Positions 1 through 10,301 of a stretch of DNA of 64,000 nucleotides are shown here, one piece after another. The notes beneath the pieces are model-generated. The model was not told where the DNA came from. It worked only from the letters and a program-made list of their open reading frames with translations, and ran no database searches. Source of the stretch: Mycobacterium sp. JS623 (GTDB lineage: Bacteria; Actinomycetota; Actinomycetes; Mycobacteriales; Mycobacteriaceae); the NCBI RefSeq assembly GCF_000328565.1, contig NC_019966.1, positions 4,898,001 to 4,962,000 on the forward strand. Reading direction: 5' to 3'. Numbering within the stretch: position 1 is the stretch's first letter; each line of letters begins with the position of its first letter. The translations under genes and the position numbers were made by a program.

Positions 1-1
1 C

Positions 2-2968
2 CGCCGGTTGCGGCCATGGCTCACCTTGCTCGTGGTCACCGACGATGAGTTCGTCGATCGCGGAATGCCTTCCGGCGGAAGACTTCCCGTGATCGAGGTC
101 CCCGACACAGCAGTGTTTCCCGCCTTCGACACACTATGGGCGTGGGCGCATGTCCACGTCAACACCGCACTCGGCGGCAACCCGGCCGATCACCAGTCCA
201 ATGCGATCCGGCTCGGCGACGTTGTCGCCGATAACCGTGATCAGGCATATTCACGGCTGCTCAGTCCCCGGATCCTGCGGCCCAACACGGGCTACCACGC
301 GTTCGTCGTCCCGTCGTTCGAGTCGGGCCGACTGGCGGGGTTGGAGAAGGACCCGAACGGCGCCGCCTTTCCGACGCAGGGCGCATGGGTTGCAGGGCGC
401 GCCGATGCCGAACCGAATCTGCATCCCATCTACCACCGATGGTCGTTCCGCACCGGCGCGGTCGGTGACTTCGAGTACCTCGTCCGCCTGCTCGTGCCGC
501 AGACCGTCGACCCGCAGGTCGGGCACCGGCCAATCGACGTCCTCGAGCCCGGGGCCAACCTGCCCCCGATCCCCGAACTCGGCGGCATCCTACGGCTCGG
601 TGGCGCGCTGCGGGCACCGCTGCTCACGCTGAGCGACGACGACCTCGCCGAGTACGAACAGTTCGAGAACTGGGCAAGACCCGGGCCTCATCCGTTCCAA
701 ACCGGCATGGCCGGACTGGTCAACCTCAGTCGCGAATACACCGAGCAGGAGCCCGCCGACGCCAACACCGCGTCGGGCATCCCCGCGATCGCAACCGACC
801 GCGACCCGCTGATTGTGCCGCCGCTTTACGGGCGCTGGCACGCGCAGGTATCGCGGCTCGATCCCGGCCGCGCCGACCCCGATCTGCGGCACTGGGTCGA
901 CGAGCTCAACCTCGACCCTCGTCATCGGGTGGCCGCGGGGTTGGGCACGGGCGTCGTGCAGAAGAACCAGGAGTCGTACATGGAGTCGGCCTGGCAGCAG
1001 GTCGGCAAGGTGCTCGAGGCGAACTCGCGAATCAGGTTCGGCCAGATGGCACTTCAGGCTTCACTCGTCCTGCACCGACGCCGGTTGGGCAAGCTGGCGA
1101 CCGCGCCCGACGACCGCCTGCTCACTGTCACCGCGCCGGTGCATCGGCGGTTGCTCGCCGACGGAAAGGCGATCGGGTTCACGATGCGGCAGAGCATCGT
1201 GCCGCCGACGCTGGTCGGCACCACGATGCGCAAGGCCGTGCGACCGCGCGCCCGGGTCACCAAGTTGGGCGGCTTCACGGCCTCGCAGCCGCCGAACGAG
1301 CTCGTCGAGCGGGTGAACGCGGGCGAAGTGTCGGCGGCGCCACCGAAGACCGTGCCACCGAACTTGCCGACCGGCTCCGCCATTGCGGACGCGCTCGACG
1401 GCAGCGCCGGCTCGCCGCTGCCGAGTTGGCTACGCAATCTGGTGCACCGTGGGTCCAGCTGGCCGGTGTGGTTCTTTCTCATTGCACTCGTCGCCGCTGC
1501 GGCGTGCCTGATCATTCCCGCAGTCGGATGGGTGCTCGCGATCATCGTGCTGATCGCCGCGGTGGCGCTGTTCTTCTGGCTCCGTCTGCAGCTGGCGAAA
1601 CAACCGCAGGCCGGGCCGGCGAGCGTCGTCGACGACGAGACGCGCACACCGGATGCCGTCGACGAGCTGCCGTCCAGTAGCGCCTTTGACATCCCGCCAC
1701 CGACGTCCGGATCGCTTCCGCCCCCCGGCCCAGCCCCGGCAGCAGACTCAACGACTGCGCATCGATTCAAGGAAGCGCTGCGCAACGCCTACACGGTCGA
1801 CGTCGCAGAGCGGGCGATCCCCGTGATCAAGCGGTCACCCCTCGACTTGACAGCAATCAAGGCGGCGACGTACGCCGGTCTCGACCCGGTCACCACCGTC
1901 CCTCGCCACATCCGCGCGGGCATCGAGATCCCGAACCGCATCGCCGACCTACTGGTCGAGGACTTCGGCGAGGTCATGGTGTACCCGGAGATCGATGACC
2001 CGATGTACTCCCCGTTGATGGACCTGTCGAGCGAGTACTTTCTGCCGAATATTCAACTGCTGCCGATGAATTCGATCACGCTGCTGGAGACCAACCAGAA
2101 ATTCATCGAGGCGTATCTCGTCGGTCTCAATCACGAGTTCGCCCGTGAGCTGCTGTGGCGGGAGTACCCGACCGACCAGCGCGGCAGCTACTTCCGCCAG
2201 TTCTGGGACGTCACCAGCTTCCTCACCACACCCGGCGCCGATTCGTCGGCGTTACGGGAGCGGCTCTTCGACATACCCAAGCTCCACCGCTGGTCGACAG
2301 ACACCGGCCTCGGCGACCAAGACAACCGCGAAGCACAGGGCGACAAGGAGGACGAACTCGTTCTTGCGATCAGGGGTGAGCTGTTGAAGAAGTACCCGAC
2401 AGCCGTCGTGTACGCGCACCGCGCCGTCTGGCAGCGCCACAACGGAGCGATCGACAAGTCGAAACCGCGCACGCTCGCCGACCTGCCCGCCGGCGTCCCG
2501 CCCACCACACTGGTGAAGACACCGCTCTACGAAGCGAAGGTCGCACCCGACATCTACTTCTTCGGGTTCGACCTGACCGCCGAGGACGCCGCCGGAGGAC
2601 AGATCATCGACGGCGAGGAGGACCCGGGCTGGTTCTTCGTCATCAAGGAGCGCCCGGGCGAGCCGCGATTCGGGCTCGACGTGCCGCACGCGGGCGCCGC
2701 GGCGACATCCGTCGCCACCTGGAACGAGCTGTCGTGGACCGATGTCGTCGACAACTACGACAGCGCAAAGCAGCTGCCGGTCGGCCAACACACGGTCACC
2801 GTGCGGGCGACCGGCGTCGACCCGATCCAACACGACCAGCACGAGGACGACATACCGTACCGGTGGCGGGCCGACACCGATGCGTCGGAGCTCGCATACA
2901 TCTTGTATCAGCTGCCCGTGTTGATGGCGGTCCATGCCGCGGAGATGCTCGGGAAGGGTGGCGACTGA
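2..2968 (+). CDS. Giant protein of unknown function, 5' end outside window
   Basis: I do not recognise this family. The frame is open from the window edge, and the first possible start (TTG at 8) has no ribosome binding site and falls inside sequence that already reads like folded protein, so the true start lies upstream. At least 986 residues are present. Counting from base 8, residues 1 to about 480 are soluble-looking, with ordered stretches such as LNLDPRHRVAAGLGT near 300 and YMESAWQQVGK near 325. Residues about 484-528 form a hydrophobic double span (WFFLIALVAAAACLII, then VLAIIVLIAAVALFFW), followed by a Pro/Ser/Ala-rich linker to about 585 and a further 400-residue domain. The protein is therefore probably anchored by a membrane hairpin in its middle. 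It lies 5 bp before the next giant gene on the same strand, so the three are likely one operon. No enzyme motif was seen. Confidence 0.85.
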   Translation, partial: RRLRPWLTLLVVTDDEFVDRGMPSGGRLPVIEVPDTAVFPAFDTLWAWAHVHVNTALGGNPADHQSNAIRLGDVVADNRDQAYSRLLSPRILRPNTGYHAFVVPSFESGRLAGLEKDPNGAAFPTQGAWVAGRADAEPNLHPIYHRWSFRTGAVGDFEYLVRLLVPQTVDPQVGHRPIDVLEPGANLPPIPELGGILRLGGALRAPLLTLSDDDLAEYEQFENWARPGPHPFQTGMAGLVNLSREYTEQEPADANTASGIPAIATDRDPLIVPPLYGRWHAQVSRLDPGRADPDLRHWVDELNLDPRHRVAAGLGTGVVQKNQESYMESAWQQVGKVLEANSRIRFGQMALQASLVLHRRRLGKLATAPDDRLLTVTAPVHRRLLADGKAIGFTMRQSIVPPTLVGTTMRKAVRPRARVTKLGGFTASQPPNELVERVNAGEVSAAPPKTVPPNLPTGSAIADALDGSAGSPLPSWLRNLVHRGSSWPVWFFLIALVAAAACLIIPAVGWVLAIIVLIAAVALFFWLRLQLAKQPQAGPASVVDDETRTPDAVDELPSSSAFDIPPPTSGSLPPPGPAPAADSTTAHRFKEALRNAYTVDVAERAIPVIKRSPLDLTAIKAATYAGLDPVTTVPRHIRAGIEIPNRIADLLVEDFGEVMVYPEIDDPMYSPLMDLSSEYFLPNIQLLPMNSITLLETNQKFIEAYLVGLNHEFARELLWREYPTDQRGSYFRQFWDVTSFLTTPGADSSALRERLFDIPKLHRWSTDTGLGDQDNREAQGDKEDELVLAIRGELLKKYPTAVVYAHRAVWQRHNGAIDKSKPRTLADLPAGVPPTTLVKTPLYEAKVAPDIYFFGFDLTAEDAAGGQIIDGEEDPGWFFVIKERPGEPRFGLDVPHAGAAATSVATWNELSWTDVVDNYDSAKQLPVGQHTVTVRATGVDPIQHDQHEDDIPYRWRADTDASELAYILYQLPVLMAVHAAEMLGKGGD

Positions 2969-2973
2969 TTGTC

Positions 2974-5900
2974 ATGGCCGACTTCGAGCAACTCCGCGAC
3001 GTCCTCACCGCACATCGCTCGGCTCGTGAAAACGCTCGTGTCGCAGCGCTTCTCGCAGCGGAGGAGGTACGGGCGCTCGAGCGCGCCGGTGCGACGGCAG
3101 ATGACGGCGAGCGTCGGACCGCGGCAGAGCGCGCCGCGAAAGCCGGGCAGCGCCTCGCCGACCTCGACCGCCGCGGTGCATCGCTCATCGAGGAGCTGCA
3201 GCCGTTCACCGATCCGGTGAAGGGCATCGCGAAACTGACGGCGCGCGTCCCGATCCTGCTGTTCCCGCTACGGCTCGAGACCCGTTTCAAGAACTCGAAA
3301 GCCGGCCAGCCACAGCTGTGGGTGCGCGTGTACCCCGACGTGTGCCTCGTCGATGGGTTCGAGGAGTCGCTCACCAAGACCGAGTTCTCCGCCGGCTGCG
3401 CGTTTTGGGCGGCCGTGTGGGCGGCGTGCGGAGACGAGGGCCGCGAGCGGGCTGCGTGGCGCGAACTAGTCGCGAGTTGCGGCGCGGGCCGCGCCGGTTG
3501 GATCGTCCGACAGCTCGTGCCCGTGAATCCCGCTGATCGGCCAGGCGCGGAAGCCGACGTCGTCCGGCTGGTCGTTGTCGCGACCGATCCGCAGCCGCCT
3601 GCCTTGCTCGACTACTGGAGCGCGGTGTGGTCGGCCAACGGCGACGGCCCCACCCTCGCCGCGGCTCGCGCCGACCTGGAAGGCGCGCTGGGCGCGGCCG
3701 GCGCGGCGACCGCCATCGCCAACCCGCCGGTGAATCTCGATGAGCGGGCGCCTGCGGGTGCCCAAAATCCCATCGCCCGGGTGACAGTGCTACGCGTTCC
3801 CGACGACACCGCGCTATCGCTGCGGACCTCGTCATGGTCGAGCCCACCTCGGGTCGAACTGCTGCCCGACCGGTTCGTGCTGCTCGCCTATCGCGACGCG
3901 ACCGCCGAACCGGAGCGGGTCGAGACGGGCAACCCGGTGCTCACACCCCTCATCGCCGGGCCGGACCCGAACGCGGCCCCGGGTGAACAGCTGGCACCGA
4001 CGGGCGCGGACCCCGACCATCCCGACACCCTGCAGGTCCCGAAGGACCTGCTCTGGATGTTCAACTTCGAGGAAGCGCTGCGGGTTGGTATGGCGTTCCG
4101 CTTCGACCTCACGGCGTCGCAAGCCAGGGCCGGATTCGAACGCCTCTTGGTGATCGGCACCCGGCTCACCGACACACCCGAGACCGGCGAAGCTTCGCTC
4201 GCGCGTCTACTCGAGCACCATCTCTACAGCCGCCAGGGCCTAGCGCTACTCGCCCAGGGCACGCCCACGAACGACACGGAGAGCGGCGGCTCCGGCCACT
4301 CCCGCCGCGACGACCCCGATGCCAGTTTCGGACCGCTGTTCAAGCAGACCGCCGGGTACATCCGCGTGGCCGATCCGCTGCGGGCGACCGACGGCCAGCA
4401 CCTGGCCGACGCGCTCGGACTGCCCGACACATTGACCACCCGCATCCCCGGCGCAGGCATCGCCGATCGCGCCGAGGCCCACGCGATGCAGATCGCACTG
4501 TGGCCGGCAACCATCGGCTACTTCATGGACGCGCTGATGGATCCGGTTTTCAGCGACGCCACCGTGAAGGCCACGCGCCAATTCTTCACCCGCTTCGTCA
4601 GCGGCCGGGGCCCGCTGCCTGCGCTACGAATCGGCATGCAGCCCTACGGTATTCAGCCGACTGTCGCGTTCCGCCAGCTGGCATGGTTCCGCGGGCAGCG
4701 CGACGGGCAGTCGGCATTCCTCTCGAACGTAATCGACCTGATCCGCGCGGTCGAAGACGACTACCGTGCCCTGCTGCCGCGCGTCAGCCGGGTCGGCGCG
4801 GATCACGACGACAGCCACCAGGCATTGCTCGACGTGCTCGGCCTGCATCCGACGTCGGTCGAGTACTACCCGCTCGGCGCCGACAGTCTCGAGCACAAGT
4901 GCTACGAATTATCCTTTTTCTCAAGTAATCTCGTGGCCCGGCTGCTGGCCATGTTCCCGAACGATGAGCCGCAGGAGTTACTGCGCCGGCTCGGGTACAC
5001 CGGCGACCAGGTTCCCGACATCCTCACCAAGATCTACCATCGCAGGCTCAAGCCGCTCGACGGGCCGCTGATCGACGACGTTCCGCTGTCGGAAACCGCA
5101 CCGATCCGCGGGTATGCCGGCGGTCGCAACTACATTCAATGGCTGGTCGACGCGGCGCAGGACAGCGTCACGGCGGTGCAGGCGGAGCGCGGCTTCGACG
5201 GCGGCAAGCGCCCGGCGGCACTGCTGTACCTGCTGCTGCGCCATGCAGTGCAGCTGGGCTTCCGCACAACGGCGATCGACCTGATGCTCGAGGCGGGTGC
5301 ACTCGGCCCCGCGACCGTCGCACGCACCGAGCCGGCCTTCGTCCACGTCGCCGACGGCGCCGCCCTCGCGAGCGAGAGCCGCTATGCCGTGCTGTTCCAG
5401 ACCGAAAAGCGGGTAACCTCCCAGACGCAGCTGACGGTCGGTGACTTCATCGCGCGCAATGCACGCACAATGCATCAGAGCCTGCTCCCCGAACACCTCG
5501 CGGCGCTTGACCGCCTTGCGACGCTGCCGACCGCACGACTCGAGCGGCTGTTCGCCGAACACATCGACACGGTGAGCTACCGCCTCGACGCGTGGAAAAC
5601 CGCGATCGTCGATCTGGGCATGAGGCAGTTCCGCAGCAACGGCGGCGCGGGCACAACCACAGTCAGCACGACGTTCGGCACCGCGGTCGGAGGCGCGTCG
5701 ACGGGTGCGAAGGGGATTTACCTGGGCGCGTTCGGCTGGGTCGAGCGGCTGCGGCCCGAGGGCAAGGACCTGCGGGCCGCCACCCTTCCCGACGACGTCG
5801 CCGCGGTGGTGAACGCACACGACACCGAGCCGCTTATGCACGACCCGACCAACCTCGGGCTCATCCACACGCCGTCGATCAACCACGCGGCGACGGCGGC

Positions 5901-8448
5901 CGTGCTGCGCAACGCGTACGTCGCGCACGGAGGTGAGATCTCGGTGAATCTGTCGTCGCGGCGCGTGCGCGCCGCACTGGCGATCATGGAGGGCATGCGC
6001 GGCGGCCAGTCGCTCGGCGCGCTGCTCGGCTACCAGTTCGAGCGGTACGTGCACGACAACGGCCCCCTCACTGTGCGCGCGCTGGTGTATCCGCTCCGCC
6101 GCGAATATCCCTTGGCCGCAAACCAAATCGCGTCGACCTCGACGAGCGACGTAGAGCCGAAGGAGTCGATCGCGGCGATGAACGTCGTCGATGGCCGTAA
6201 GCTGCTGGTGCACGTCGAGCAGAGCGGCATCGACGTGTACCCGTACGGGAACACCAGGCTGCCCCGGTCTCCCGGCGACGAGGATGCGCTCACCGCCGCG
6301 CTGCGCTATATCCGCGACATCAACGACGCCGTCGCCGACCTCGTCGTGTCGGAAGGCGTGCATCAGGCGGTGCTCGGCAACTACGACCGCTCCGCGGCCA
6401 CGCTCGACGCATTCGCCAAGGGCAATACGCCACCCGAGCCGGAGGTGATCCGTACGCCGCGGTCCGGCACGACGTTCACCCTCCGCACCGCGATCCACCT
6501 GGCCGCCTCCGGCGGCAACCCGTTGCCTGCCATCCCGATGACGCCACTCGCCGCGGCCGAGCCTGCGCTCGACCGGTGGCTCGCCGACCGGCTGCCCGAC
6601 CCCAGCGACGTCGCGGCGCTGGTCGACTACATCGACCACGCCACCGGTGCGCCAGACACTGTCGCGATCACGCAGGCAGAGCTCGGTTTTCACCCGGCCG
6701 ACCTGCTGTACCGCGCCGAGGCGAGCACCGGTCAGGCGCTCAACGACCTCGACGACCGGATCCTCGCTCACCTGCACACGACCGCGCCCGTGGCGATCGG
6801 CGGCCCCATCACGATCCGGCACACAACACGTTTACCGGGCTCGATCACCTTCTTCGAACTCGAAGGCCTGCTGCGCAGCCTGCGCCGCATTGTCGTCGGC
6901 TCGCGGTCGCTCAGCCCGGCGGACCTCGTCCGCCAGAGCGACGCCCGCAGCGATCAGCAGGGCACCAGCACCCTCCCGCTGTCGCGGCTTACTGACGCCC
7001 GCAACGACTTGCGCGACGTCCAGCTGCCCGCGCTCATCGCCGCGGCCTCCGAGGTGGTCGACCCGACGAAGACTATCGACGAGGCGATCACGCTCTACCA
7101 AGCCGCGGCGTCGCCGCTGGCCGAATACCGCCTGCCCGGTGCAGGCACCGGCTTCGCGTTCCAATGGCGCGCTGAGGCTTACGCGACGATCTGCTCGGTC
7201 CTGACCGCTCGGATCGACGAGTGGGACACCAGATTGCGTTCGTACGACGCGGTGATGACCGACTATGGCGCGCTGTCACCCGCCGCCACGACCGAGACGC
7301 GGCTGCAACTGCTTCGGACAGCGGAGTCGCTCGTCGGCACCACCGTGTCGTCCGGGCTGGCACTCAACGCGCAACTGCAGGCCGTCACCGACCAACACGA
7401 CGATCTCGTCACCAAACGAAACCTGTTGCAGGACATCGCCACAGCGCCGCGGGCTACGCTCGATGCGCTAGTCACCGACGCGCTCGCCGATGCCGACACG
7501 TCCGCGTTCGACCACGATCCGATGGACTTCGCTACGACGCTTGCCGGCATCGAGCGCTTCCGCGAGTCGCTCGCCACCGCCGCCACCCAGCTGACAGCCG
7601 AGGTGCAGCGCCGCATCGACGCCGCGGACGCGGCGATCACCCGCCACGCGGCGGCCGCCCCTGGCGCGCAGGCGAATGTCGTCGTCGACGGGCTGCGCGC
7701 GGTCTTCGGCGACGACTTCGTCAGTGTCCCGCAGTTCACGCTGCCTGCCGCCGCCGTAACCGACTTCACCGCCGCGCTGGCCCACTCAACGAGTGGTGGG
7801 CTGACCAAGCACCTCACCGACGCGCCGCCGGCTGGCTCGGGTCGCGACTTCCCAGAGGATGACTGGTTGCACGGAGTGGCCCGTGTCCGCAGCCGCATGC
7901 ACCACTTCGAGAATGTGCTGTTGCTCTGTGATGCTCTACCCGGCGCGACCGCCCCGGCGCTCACCCCGGTGCAGCTGCCCCACTCCGCGGGCCAGCCGTG
8001 GCTCGCGATGGAACTGCCTGCCGGGATCGAGCCGCCCGGCGAACGTCTGCTCTACACGGCCACCCTCGGCCCGGGCTTCGATCCGACCGCGCCGATGTGC
8101 GGTCTGCTGATCGACGAATGGACAGAGGTGATCCCCGCTCGTACGCAGACCACCGGGGTCGCCTTCCACCACGACCGTCCCAACGCCGAGCCTCCGCAGG
8201 CGTGGCTGCTCGCACTGCCGGCTCGCGTTGGCGACGAGTGGTCGTGGGATGACCTCGTCGGCGCCGTGAACGACGCGCTCGACTCGGCCAAGCTGCGAGC
8301 GATCGAGCCGGAGCATCTCGACTCGACGCCCTACAGCGCGCTGCTGCCGGCGACGCACTCGGCGTGGACCTATCCCGAGATCTCGATCGCGAACAATCTG
8401 CTACGCAACGTGAAGATCTACGAACGACTCGCCGGGGAGCACGGATGA
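2974..8448 (+). CDS. Giant protein of unknown function, 1824 aa
   Basis: I do not recognise this family. The frame is open from 2734, but the part before 2974 overlaps the upstream gene and is not protein-like. ATG at 2974 is preceded by a purine-rich GGGAAGGG, although about 15 bp away. Residues about 10-75 are rich in Ala, Arg and Glu and probably helical or coiled-coil. From about 95 on comes an ordered region (LFPLRLETRF, then WVRVYPDVCLVDGFEE). No signal peptide, membrane span or classical catalytic motif was seen. The rest is long and mostly alpha/beta-looking, with an Ala-rich helical stretch in the last third. The end overlaps the start of the following gene by 4 bases, which indicates translational coupling. 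Such size without recognised domains suggests a structural or scaffold role, but that is inference only. Confidence 0.88.
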   Translation: MADFEQLRDVLTAHRSARENARVAALLAAEEVRALERAGATADDGERRTAAERAAKAGQRLADLDRRGASLIEELQPFTDPVKGIAKLTARVPILLFPLRLETRFKNSKAGQPQLWVRVYPDVCLVDGFEESLTKTEFSAGCAFWAAVWAACGDEGRERAAWRELVASCGAGRAGWIVRQLVPVNPADRPGAEADVVRLVVVATDPQPPALLDYWSAVWSANGDGPTLAAARADLEGALGAAGAATAIANPPVNLDERAPAGAQNPIARVTVLRVPDDTALSLRTSSWSSPPRVELLPDRFVLLAYRDATAEPERVETGNPVLTPLIAGPDPNAAPGEQLAPTGADPDHPDTLQVPKDLLWMFNFEEALRVGMAFRFDLTASQARAGFERLLVIGTRLTDTPETGEASLARLLEHHLYSRQGLALLAQGTPTNDTESGGSGHSRRDDPDASFGPLFKQTAGYIRVADPLRATDGQHLADALGLPDTLTTRIPGAGIADRAEAHAMQIALWPATIGYFMDALMDPVFSDATVKATRQFFTRFVSGRGPLPALRIGMQPYGIQPTVAFRQLAWFRGQRDGQSAFLSNVIDLIRAVEDDYRALLPRVSRVGADHDDSHQALLDVLGLHPTSVEYYPLGADSLEHKCYELSFFSSNLVARLLAMFPNDEPQELLRRLGYTGDQVPDILTKIYHRRLKPLDGPLIDDVPLSETAPIRGYAGGRNYIQWLVDAAQDSVTAVQAERGFDGGKRPAALLYLLLRHAVQLGFRTTAIDLMLEAGALGPATVARTEPAFVHVADGAALASESRYAVLFQTEKRVTSQTQLTVGDFIARNARTMHQSLLPEHLAALDRLATLPTARLERLFAEHIDTVSYRLDAWKTAIVDLGMRQFRSNGGAGTTTVSTTFGTAVGGASTGAKGIYLGAFGWVERLRPEGKDLRAATLPDDVAAVVNAHDTEPLMHDPTNLGLIHTPSINHAATAAVLRNAYVAHGGEISVNLSSRRVRAALAIMEGMRGGQSLGALLGYQFERYVHDNGPLTVRALVYPLRREYPLAANQIASTSTSDVEPKESIAAMNVVDGRKLLVHVEQSGIDVYPYGNTRLPRSPGDEDALTAALRYIRDINDAVADLVVSEGVHQAVLGNYDRSAATLDAFAKGNTPPEPEVIRTPRSGTTFTLRTAIHLAASGGNPLPAIPMTPLAAAEPALDRWLADRLPDPSDVAALVDYIDHATGAPDTVAITQAELGFHPADLLYRAEASTGQALNDLDDRILAHLHTTAPVAIGGPITIRHTTRLPGSITFFELEGLLRSLRRIVVGSRSLSPADLVRQSDARSDQQGTSTLPLSRLTDARNDLRDVQLPALIAAASEVVDPTKTIDEAITLYQAAASPLAEYRLPGAGTGFAFQWRAEAYATICSVLTARIDEWDTRLRSYDAVMTDYGALSPAATTETRLQLLRTAESLVGTTVSSGLALNAQLQAVTDQHDDLVTKRNLLQDIATAPRATLDALVTDALADADTSAFDHDPMDFATTLAGIERFRESLATAATQLTAEVQRRIDAADAAITRHAAAAPGAQANVVVDGLRAVFGDDFVSVPQFTLPAAAVTDFTAALAHSTSGGLTKHLTDAPPAGSGRDFPEDDWLHGVARVRSRMHHFENVLLLCDALPGATAPALTPVQLPHSAGQPWLAMELPAGIEPPGERLLYTATLGPGFDPTAPMCGLLIDEWTEVIPARTQTTGVAFHHDRPNAEPPQAWLLALPARVGDEWSWDDLVGAVNDALDSAKLRAIEPEHLDSTPYSALLPATHSAWTYPEISIANNLLRNVKIYERLAGEHG

Positions 8449-10301
8449 CCGACATCCACGTAGTCGCGAACATGACTGATGCGCTACTGGCTCGGCTGCA
8501 CCCCGCGATCACGCGCTGGAACCGGCTGGAGGGCCGCCCGCGAACCCATCACTTCGACAGGGCCCTGCGCGCCGAGGTGCGTGACGCGATGTGGATGCTT
8601 TCGCGACAGTGGCAGCTCGGTGAATTCGTCGGCGACGACGCTGGCTCGCCCGTACTGGCCCGGGCATGCTTGGACATGCGGCTGGTCGACCGCTACCAGG
8701 CCGCGGCAGGGGCGGTGCTGCCGTTCGACCGCGACGATCTGATCGAACCGCGCGTCGAGCGCAAACCCGTGCCGATGTCGGTGGGAGATCAGTACTTGTC
8801 GCTCGATCTGCGTATGAGCGTCGGCAGGCGATGGCTTCGGCTGCTAGAGCGCGACTTCCCCGCCAACGACTACGCCGACCAGTACCGGACCGCGTACGCG
8901 GTGAAGGTGCCCGACCCCACCGCACAGAGCGATCAGCTGGTGTGCGCTCACGTAGACGCGTGGCAGGAGATTGGCTGCGCGGCCGAGCGGGCAATCGACG
9001 GTGTCGCGCTTCTCGACCACGTAGCTAGCGGTGGGTCGGTCGATGACGGGATCAACCTCGCTGCGCCTGCCCATGCCGGCGCACTCGATTCGTTGCTCGG
9101 CCGGTTACGCGAATGGTTCTCGGGCCTCATCGATCAGCCGGTGCCCGGTGACGACGCATGGTCGGCTGAGCGGCTCGAGTACGCGTTTGGGATATCGGCC
9201 CCCTCGGGTGACGGCGACGCCGACGGCGGCACCGAAATGGTCCTCCGCGCACCGGAATACCACCACGGAACCCTCGACTGGTACGCCCTTGAGCACACCG
9301 ATGCCACCCGCCTCGACCCTGGTGATGCGGCGCCACCGCTGGCACCCACCCGAGACGTTCAGACATTCATTCCTACGCAGGTGGTCTTCGACGGGATGCC
9401 CGACACCCGATGGTGGACATTCGAGGATCGACTGACGAACTTCGGCGACGTCACGCCCGACACGACCGACATTGGGAAATTGCTCCTGATGGAGTTCGCC
9501 CTGATCTTCGCCAACGACTGGTTTGTCGTGCCCTGGACGCTGCCGATCGGTGCCCTGGCCGAGATGCAGGGCATCGCGGTTACAACGGTATTCGACGAAC
9601 GGCTTTGGATCGAACCGGTTCCGCAAGGTGTCGCCGACGCGGGCTGGGAGTCGTGGAGCATGTTTTCCCTGACAGGCGACAGCACCGGCCACGCTACGTT
9701 CCCCGCACAGCTGTCGGTCCTGCCCGTCGCGTCGAGGGTGCTCGAAGGCCCCCCACTGGAGGAGATCTCACTGGTGCGCGACGAGATGTCCAATATGGTG
9801 TGGGCGATCGAGCAGCAGATCCCGCTGCCCACCGGCTGGCCGCGGTCGGGAGTTGAGGCCGGCCACGAACTCCACACCTTTCTCCAGGGTCTGGTCGGCC
9901 CACCGGCCGCCCCGCCCCCAGCGCCCGCCGCCCCGATCCGCTACACCGCGATGACTTCTGTTCCGGAGCAGTGGATCCCGTTCATCCCCGTCCATGTCCC
10001 CAACAGCACGCGGGAGACACAGTTGCAGCGGGCGGCGATGCCGCGTTTCCTGGACAACGCACCCCCGCCGCCACGGCCAGTCGAGCCGCGCACACCTCTG
10101 CTCCGCCACAACCTCCCTGACACTTACTTCATTTACGAGGAGGAGGTGCCCCGGGCAGGCGTGCACGTCACGCAGTGCTTCCAGCGCGTCCGCCGGGCCG
10201 ACGGCAGCGTTGTGGTGTGGTACGGCGCGCGCAAGGGCACCGGCCGCGGCGAGGGCTCGAGCGGTCTCGGGTTTGATCGGCTCACTGCAACCGACAAGTG
10301 A
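8445..10301 (+). CDS. Large protein of unknown function, 618 aa, third of the set
   Basis: I do not recognise this family. ATG at 8445 overlaps the previous stop (ATGA) and has a good ribosome binding site (GGGGAG, 8434-8439). It was chosen over the longer open frame that begins inside the upstream gene. Near the N-terminus (residues 50-61) is a striking Trp/Gln-rich segment, WMLSRQWQLGEF, followed by VGDDAGSP, likely a conserved core. Residues 480-560 hold a Pro/Ala-rich linker. The C-terminus contains VTQCFQRVRRADGS and VVVWYGARKG and ends Gly-rich. There is no signal peptide or membrane span. The coupling to the two larger upstream proteins suggests that the three are made in fixed proportion and act together. 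It is the last gene of the operon in the window. Confidence 0.88.
   Translation: MTDIHVVANMTDALLARLHPAITRWNRLEGRPRTHHFDRALRAEVRDAMWMLSRQWQLGEFVGDDAGSPVLARACLDMRLVDRYQAAAGAVLPFDRDDLIEPRVERKPVPMSVGDQYLSLDLRMSVGRRWLRLLERDFPANDYADQYRTAYAVKVPDPTAQSDQLVCAHVDAWQEIGCAAERAIDGVALLDHVASGGSVDDGINLAAPAHAGALDSLLGRLREWFSGLIDQPVPGDDAWSAERLEYAFGISAPSGDGDADGGTEMVLRAPEYHHGTLDWYALEHTDATRLDPGDAAPPLAPTRDVQTFIPTQVVFDGMPDTRWWTFEDRLTNFGDVTPDTTDIGKLLLMEFALIFANDWFVVPWTLPIGALAEMQGIAVTTVFDERLWIEPVPQGVADAGWESWSMFSLTGDSTGHATFPAQLSVLPVASRVLEGPPLEEISLVRDEMSNMVWAIEQQIPLPTGWPRSGVEAGHELHTFLQGLVGPPAAPPPAPAAPIRYTAMTSVPEQWIPFIPVHVPNSTRETQLQRAAMPRFLDNAPPPPRPVEPRTPLLRHNLPDTYFIYEEEVPRAGVHVTQCFQRVRRADGSVVVWYGARKGTGRGEGSSGLGFDRLTATDK

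Noticed and set aside
4978..6822. A 614-codon minus-strand open frame opposite the second giant gene
   Set aside because: It is Arg/Val-rich with no domain, and the plus frame is continuous, coupled and protein-like. High GC produces such long antisense frames.
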